Part shown: positions 60,525-64,000 of the stretch, piece after piece
How the letters are laid out: every line of letters starts with the position of its first letter
How positions within the stretch are numbered: the first letter of the stretch is position 1
NCBI GenBank assembly: GCA_021153185.1
Contig: JAGKTY010000007.1
Location: forward strand, 27,676-91,675
Direction of reading: 5' to 3'
DNA length: 64,000 nucleotides
Origin: Lachnospiraceae bacterium
Lineage (GTDB): Bacteria > Bacillota > Clostridia > Lachnospirales > Lachnospiraceae
Notes under the pieces: model-generated
What the model was told of the DNA's origin: nothing
Seen by the model: the letters and a program-made list of their open reading frames with translations, nothing else
Databases searched by the model: none
Program-made: the position numbers and the translations under genes

Positions 60525-61586
60525 CTAATTCTCCTTATCCCAGTTCCATTTATACTTTGTATAACGACCATTCCCAATCTTTACTATTTTCTCCGCCTTA
60601 ACCAAATCCGTTAATGTTCTCTGTACCGTCGTTGTACTTATTCCCGGTGTAGCATCAACAATATCAGACTTGGTAATTGTACCCAAATGATTCTTTATCA
60701 GTTCCTCAATTCTATCCGGCTTAGAAACTTTCTTTTCTTCTACAATCTGTGCTCTATCAAAGAATTCTCTATATGCTGCCGTAATATTTCCCAGAATGTA
60801 TTTTACAAAAGACTCGTAGTTATTTTCGTCTTCCATCCACCCTTTGGAACTTTCCTGAAGAGCATCATAATAGCTGTCTTTTGTTCGCTCTATCAGTTTT
60901 TCCAAACTGATATATTTACCAACAATATAGTCATTCTGATATAGCAATAACAAAGTCAACAATCTGCTCATTCTTCCATTTCCATCATTAAACGGATGAA
61001 TGCACAAGAAATCTATGATAAACATTGGTATGATTAAAAGTGGATCTGCTTCGTTTCTGTTGATCGCCTCATTATAGGCAGTGCATAGACTTATAATTGC
61101 TTCCGGAGTCTCCCATGCAGGTAAAGGTCTGAATCTAACAAGCTTATTACCTCTTGCATCTTCTTCCTCAATTATATTGTCAGCAGTCTTAAATCTGCCT
61201 CCATTAGAGACATTCTCAAATTTATACAAATCTCTATGAAGTTGTAATATGAATGTATCACGGATCGGAATGTGAGGGAAATTCTCGTGTATTGTGTTAA
61301 GCACGTCCCTATATCCTGCAATCTCACACTCATTTCTTGTCTTTGGCATTGTCTTATCCAAAACAATCTTTTTCAAACGTTCATCAGAAGTATAGATACC
61401 CTCAATTTTATTAGAACTCTCTGTACTTTGAATCTTAGCCACCTCAACAAGACTTTCCAATACATCAGCGTGGCGTTCGGCAATCAAGCGCTGTTCACCC
61501 TTGTATTCATGAATTGTTGTAAGGTAACGCACAATTTCCGGAGTAAGCAATTTTTTCCATTTTTCTGTGTAATCAAATTGTCTCAT
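60525..61586 (-). CDS. Fic/DOC family protein (probable AMPylase) with C-terminal HTH
   Basis: 353 residues. The Fic core is intact: FLCIHPFNDGNGRMSRLLTLLL. The inhibitory helix SSNKIEGIY precedes it (S-x3-E-G type, class II Fic). The C-terminus (PDRIEELIKNHLGTITKSDI, TTTVQRTLTDLVKAEKIVKI) is a winged helix. Such proteins transfer AMP to a target protein, and family members are found beside type I restriction genes, here a decayed hsdM. Promoter with direct repeats upstream. AAGGTAATTAG-type leader before the ATG. Confidence 0.93.
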   Translation of the reverse strand: MRQFDYTEKWKKLLTPEIVRYLTTIHEYKGEQRLIAERHADVLESLVEVAKIQSTESSNKIEGIYTSDERLKKIVLDKTMPKTRNECEIAGYRDVLNTIHENFPHIPIRDTFILQLHRDLYKFENVSNGGRFKTADNIIEEEDARGNKLVRFRPLPAWETPEAIISLCTAYNEAINRNEADPLLIIPMFIIDFLCIHPFNDGNGRMSRLLTLLLLYQNDYIVGKYISLEKLIERTKDSYYDALQESSKGWMEDENNYESFVKYILGNITAAYREFFDRAQIVEEKKVSKPDRIEELIKNHLGTITKSDIVDATPGISTTTVQRTLTDLVKAEKIVKIGNGRYTKYKWNWDKEN

Positions 61587-61607
61587 TCTAATTACCTCAT
61601 TTTGGAT

Positions 61608-61672
61608 TCAACTTCGTCATTTCGTTCATTATGACTTAATTAAAGTATATGCCTCAACTTCGTCAAAATCAA
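61608..61672 (-). promoter_or_regulatory. Fic promoter with direct repeats
   Basis: TTGATT (61672-61667), a 17-base spacer and TATACT (61649-61644). GACGAAGTTGA occurs twice, in the spacer (61654-61664) and downstream of the start region (61608-61618), a likely site for autoregulation by the winged helix of Fic. Confidence 0.55.
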
Positions 61673-61712
61673 GTTCAACTTAATCATTTTTATCAAAATG
61701 ACCAAATTAAAC

Positions 61713-61761
61713 AAAAAGAAAAATAACAGCGCCCCCTTCCATTTTGAAAGGGGACGCTGCA
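61713..61761 (-). repeat. 49-bp terminator repeat, copy 2
   Basis: Identical to 60091-60139. Here it ends the XRE gene at 61770 on the minus strand. The two copies bracket the Fic/hsdM segment, as if that block was inserted by recombination between them or by duplication of a terminator. Confidence 0.85.
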
Positions 61762-61769
61762 CATTTACA

Positions 61770-62282
61770 TCAGTTTCTTTTTCGTCTGTTCTCGTATTTC
61801 TCCATATCGATTGCACCATTTGCAACCATCTGCTCTGTCCATAATTGTAATGCCTCAACAGTGATGGATATTTTTTCAAGCTCCTCCTGGATGCTTACAA
61901 AATCATCTATCTCCGAATCATCAATCACACCATCTGCCGTTATGCTAATCAATCTGCGCTGATTATCCTGGACCGTATTTAAGGAGTCGACCATCTTTAG
62001 TACAATCTGGGATAAATCCTGCAATTTTACCTCAGGTACATACTGCCTGCCAATCGGGCAAAGATTGGAACAATAGTAGTTGCAAAGCTCCGGCGATTTG
62101 TATTTCTGTGCCATAATGAGTATCTCTTCCGGATGTGGCTCAACTCGTTCATTCTCTATCTTCTCAATTCTCTCCGGTGTAATTGACTCAAGCAGCTCAC
62201 TCGCCTGATCTCTTGTCAGTTTCAGTTCTTCCCTTTTTTGAAAAAACACGTTCTTGTTCTCTTTGTTCGATACTTTTGGCAT
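61770..62282 (-). CDS. XRE-like DNA-binding protein with Cys-rich segment
   Basis: 170 residues. An XRE-type helix-turn-helix at about 10-70 (KREELKLTRDQASELLESIT, ERIEKIENERVEPHPEEILI). Next is a short Cys motif (SPELCNYYCSNLCPIGRQYV) that could bind metal or a cluster, then a helical C-terminus (LQDLSQIVLKMVDSLNTVQ). GAGGAGAATATGAA precedes the ATG at 62282. Targets unknown; the Cys block suggests redox or metal sensing. Confidence 0.82.
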   Translation of the reverse strand: MPKVSNKENKNVFFQKREELKLTRDQASELLESITPERIEKIENERVEPHPEEILIMAQKYKSPELCNYYCSNLCPIGRQYVPEVKLQDLSQIVLKMVDSLNTVQDNQRRLISITADGVIDDSEIDDFVSIQEELEKISITVEALQLWTEQMVANGAIDMEKYENRRKRN

Positions 62283-62466
62283 TTCATATTCTCCTCTTGT
62301 GTAAGTAATGGATACCTCTATGGCATCATTATACCACAATCATGATGAATATCGGACATCTGATTCATTTCCTTTGCATGACTATTCGCCAAATAATACT
62401 TACGCCTCTTCTATAGCATAGAATCAATGATTGTTCTGCCCAGCCTCTTCAGGACGCATCACATGT

Positions 62467-62946
62467 TCAATTGCATTTACAATCCCATTCACAAGACTCT
62501 GCAATAACACTTACAACATCCTGCGAATCCACATACCCACAACAGCGAAGCCCTTCTGATATGACTCGGTACCATTCACCGGAGGACAACCTGCAAACAG
62601 AATCATCATCTAGCGCAATCACACATGCATTTTCTTTATTGCAGTTTCCCCCGCATGAAATGCGATACATATTCTTTCTGCTGATTGCTCCTATCTCTTC
62701 CAAAATATTAACCATACGATATACGGTTGCCACACCTATTTCCGAATCCACAGCTATGGCTTTGTAATATATTTCCTTACAGCACGCACATTCCTCCTGC
62801 AATATAATGTCTAACAAAATCTTTCTCTGTTTCGTTATTCTGCAGCCGTTTTGTTTCAGGCTCTGTAACACGATTTCTTTCTGCATTCTTGTCCTATGAT
62901 AATTAGCTTCCAATTTATGTTCTGATTCAGGTGAATCCTTTTTCAT
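62467..62946 (-). CDS. Fur-family regulator with atypical Cys-rich C-terminus
   Basis: 159 residues. N-terminal winged helix of the Fur superfamily: QNGCRITKQRKILLDIILQE, then DSEIGVATVYRMVNILEEIG (recognition helix). The usual HHHDH-type histidine cluster is absent; instead there are about 12 Cys (CACCKEIYYK, ISCGGNCNKENAC, GLRCCGYVDS, SCEWDCKCN). A metal or redox sensor with Cys ligands is likely. AAGGAGCCGCAAT precedes the ATG at 62946. It lies downstream of the FeoB-linked genes. Confidence 0.88.
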   Translation of the reverse strand: MKKDSPESEHKLEANYHRTRMQKEIVLQSLKQNGCRITKQRKILLDIILQEECACCKEIYYKAIAVDSEIGVATVYRMVNILEEIGAISRKNMYRISCGGNCNKENACVIALDDDSVCRLSSGEWYRVISEGLRCCGYVDSQDVVSVIAESCEWDCKCN

Positions 62947-62966
62947 ATTGCGGCTCCTTTCGAAAA

Positions 62967-62990
62967 TGCCTGCAACCAAAAGTGCAGGCA
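62967..62990 (-). terminator. Small terminator/attenuator before the fur-like gene
   Basis: TGCCTGCA/TGCAGGCA stem with an 8-base loop and TTTT on the minus strand, just upstream of the ribosome binding site of the Fur-like gene. It would uncouple it partly from feoB. Confidence 0.6.
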
Positions 62991-62995
62991 CTTCC

Positions 62996-63172
62996 TTACT
63001 TTCTACCTATATGGCATTTGCAGGTTCCTTTCGCATGTTTGCCGTTCGCCATGCAGCACCCGGCAGCCGGACATCCGATACATCTGGTTCCTTTCTTTTT
63101 TTCCTTCCAAATATAAAGGACTGCTGCGCCTACGAAAACCAGCACAATTCCAATGACAATCAAATTATCCAT
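62996..63172 (-). CDS. FeoB-associated Cys-rich membrane protein
   Basis: 58 residues. One membrane span (LIVIGIVLVFVGAAVLYIW), then a basic stretch and a Cys-rich tail (RCIGCPAAGCCMANGKHAKG, CKC). This is the small protein that accompanies FeoB in many Firmicutes. AAAGGAGCAGCA precedes the ATG. It lies 39 nt after the FeoB end. Its role in ferrous iron transport is probably accessory; the Cys may bind iron. Confidence 0.9.
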   Translation of the reverse strand: MDNLIVIGIVLVFVGAAVLYIWKEKKKGTRCIGCPAAGCCMANGKHAKGTCKCHIGRK

Positions 63173-63211
63173 TGCTGCTCCTTTCTGACTTACGTCTATA
63201 TGACATTCAAG

Positions 63212-63946
63212 TTATACTGCCTTTTTTAATTCATATGTTGATGCAAACTGCTTATTTGTTCTATAAATCAATCCCGCTACAACAGCGAATATAACAAGCA
63301 CCGCAATGAGTCCCGCAGCGAATCCGTTTCCAAGCTTACCTGTCGTAATCAGTGTTCCGATCTGATATACCAGGAAAGCAACCGTATAGCCTACGGAAAG
63401 CTGTAACGCAATGCCTCCCCAAAGCCATTTTTTGCTCTGCATCTCTGAATTCATGGCGCCAAGCGCTGCAAAACAAGGCGGTGTATATAAGTTAAACATC
63501 AGGAATGCAAGCGCTGCTACCTTCGTAATCGCCATTGCAGATGCTACCACATTACCGTCACCAACAAGTGCAAGCTCCTCCGTATCTATAAAAGCGCTTA
63601 AACCATAGCAAACCGCAAGTGTACCTACTACATTTTCTTTTGCAATAAATCCGGTTACCGCTGCCGCCGCCAGCTGCCATGCTGCTATGCCGACGATTGG
63701 CACTAAGATGACTGCAATCGGAGACGCAATAGAAGCAAGAATGGAAGTGCTCTCCATTCCTTCCTCAACCACCTTAAGATGCCAGTCAAAGGACTGCATA
63801 ATCTGCACAATCGTATTACATACAAGAATAATGGTTCCCGCCTTGATGATGTATGCCTTGCCTCGGCTAAGCATAGAAACGATCGCTCTTTTCAAACTTG
63901 GAATTGAACAAAATCGCTGCGCGATGGCCTGCCAAGGCTGTGGCAC
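63212..63946 (-). CDS. feoB: FeoB C-terminal fragment (5'-defective)
   Basis: Up to 244 residues. SRGKAYIIKAGTIILVCNTI, VIQIMQSFDWHL-like strand, VTGFIAKENVVGTLAVCYG and FMFNLYTPPCFAALGAMNSE are the C-terminal transmembrane (Gate/FeoB_C) part of the ferrous iron transporter. The GTPase domain is absent. Upstream of about 63910 the sequence no longer looks like FeoB, and an in-frame TGA at 63962-63964 closes the frame 18 nt above the 63946 GTG. Either the gene is disrupted here or the true upstream part is out of frame; from this window I cannot decide. Confidence 0.8.
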   Translation of the reverse strand: MPQPWQAIAQRFCSIPSLKRAIVSMLSRGKAYIIKAGTIILVCNTIVQIMQSFDWHLKVVEEGMESTSILASIASPIAVILVPIVGIAAWQLAAAAVTGFIAKENVVGTLAVCYGLSAFIDTEELALVGDGNVVASAMAITKVAALAFLMFNLYTPPCFAALGAMNSEMQSKKWLWGGIALQLSVGYTVAFLVYQIGTLITTGKLGNGFAAGLIAVLVIFAVVAGLIYRTNKQFASTYELKKAV

Positions 63947-64000
63947 AGTTTTTCTACTTTTTCAAAAAAGGCAGTGACAGGATCGTCCCAAGATAGTATT

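Noticed and set aside
1..64000. tRNA, rRNA or prophage genes
   Set aside because: No cloverleaf, rRNA-like stretch, integrase or phage structural gene was recognised by eye in the intergenic gaps or reading frames.

Overview
The window looks like a chromosomal segment of a low-GC, endospore-forming Firmicute, most likely a Lachnospiraceae relative (Roseburia/Eubacterium/Butyrivibrio-like). This rests on a Clostridia-type dcw cell-wall cluster running into ftsZ, spoIIGA, sigE and sigG, on YolD and DUF5688 family proteins, on strong AGGAGG ribosome binding sites with T-rich terminators, and on the AT-rich base composition. Almost every gene is on the minus strand. The only convincing plus-strand gene is a pilin at 9048-9653. 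Several real genes were too short to stand out: the 16-codon start of a GH1 glycosidase at the left edge, hicA (GTG start), a FeoB-associated Cys-rich peptide, and fragments of a response regulator, an hsdM and a GyrI-like protein.

Left part (1-25 kb), accessory and housekeeping mix: GH1 start, a membrane-anchored unknown, YolD, a 1050-residue hybrid histidine kinase, nth with a zinc-ribbon/flavodoxin fusion, PAP2 phosphatase and acyl-CoA synthetase. Next come an unknown protein behind a canonical sigma-D (motility) promoter, a lone prepilin, an HD-GYP c-di-GMP phosphodiesterase, an SPFH/ribbon-helix-helix operon, an MmcQ-MGMT fusion, a HigBA-type toxin-antitoxin pair, TetR/MFS, alpha/beta hydrolase and TetR. 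The stretch ends with small metabolic genes, bcp-yaaA, rlmD-like and hicAB. Its intergenic gaps hold an unusual hairpin array (18.0-18.25 kb) and dispersed REP-like palindromes with a constant 12-base core, three of them at or near gene ends.

Middle (25-42 kb): DUF5688, efp and an overlapping yqeG-aroE-aroK-aroQ operon, then nrdR, ylmC, sigG, sigE and spoIIGA. In other Clostridia these sporulation genes are usually close together. Here two blocks separate them: glycosyltransferase/HD/CAP/leucine-rich surface protein, and MBOAT/SGNH acyltransferase plus a membrane-anchored trypsin-like protease.

Right part (42-64 kb): ftsZ, divIB, murA, ftsW, murD, mraY, two class B PBPs, ftsL, rsmH and mraZ, transcribed from a promoter followed by four MraZ boxes at exact 10-bp spacing. 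Upstream are hflKC, lgt, ychF and two small proteins. Then comes a decayed restriction locus (hsdM remnant beside a Fic protein) bracketed by two copies of a 49-bp terminator, an XRE regulator, and an iron module: a Cys-rich Fur-like regulator, a FeoB-associated peptide and a 5'-defective feoB.
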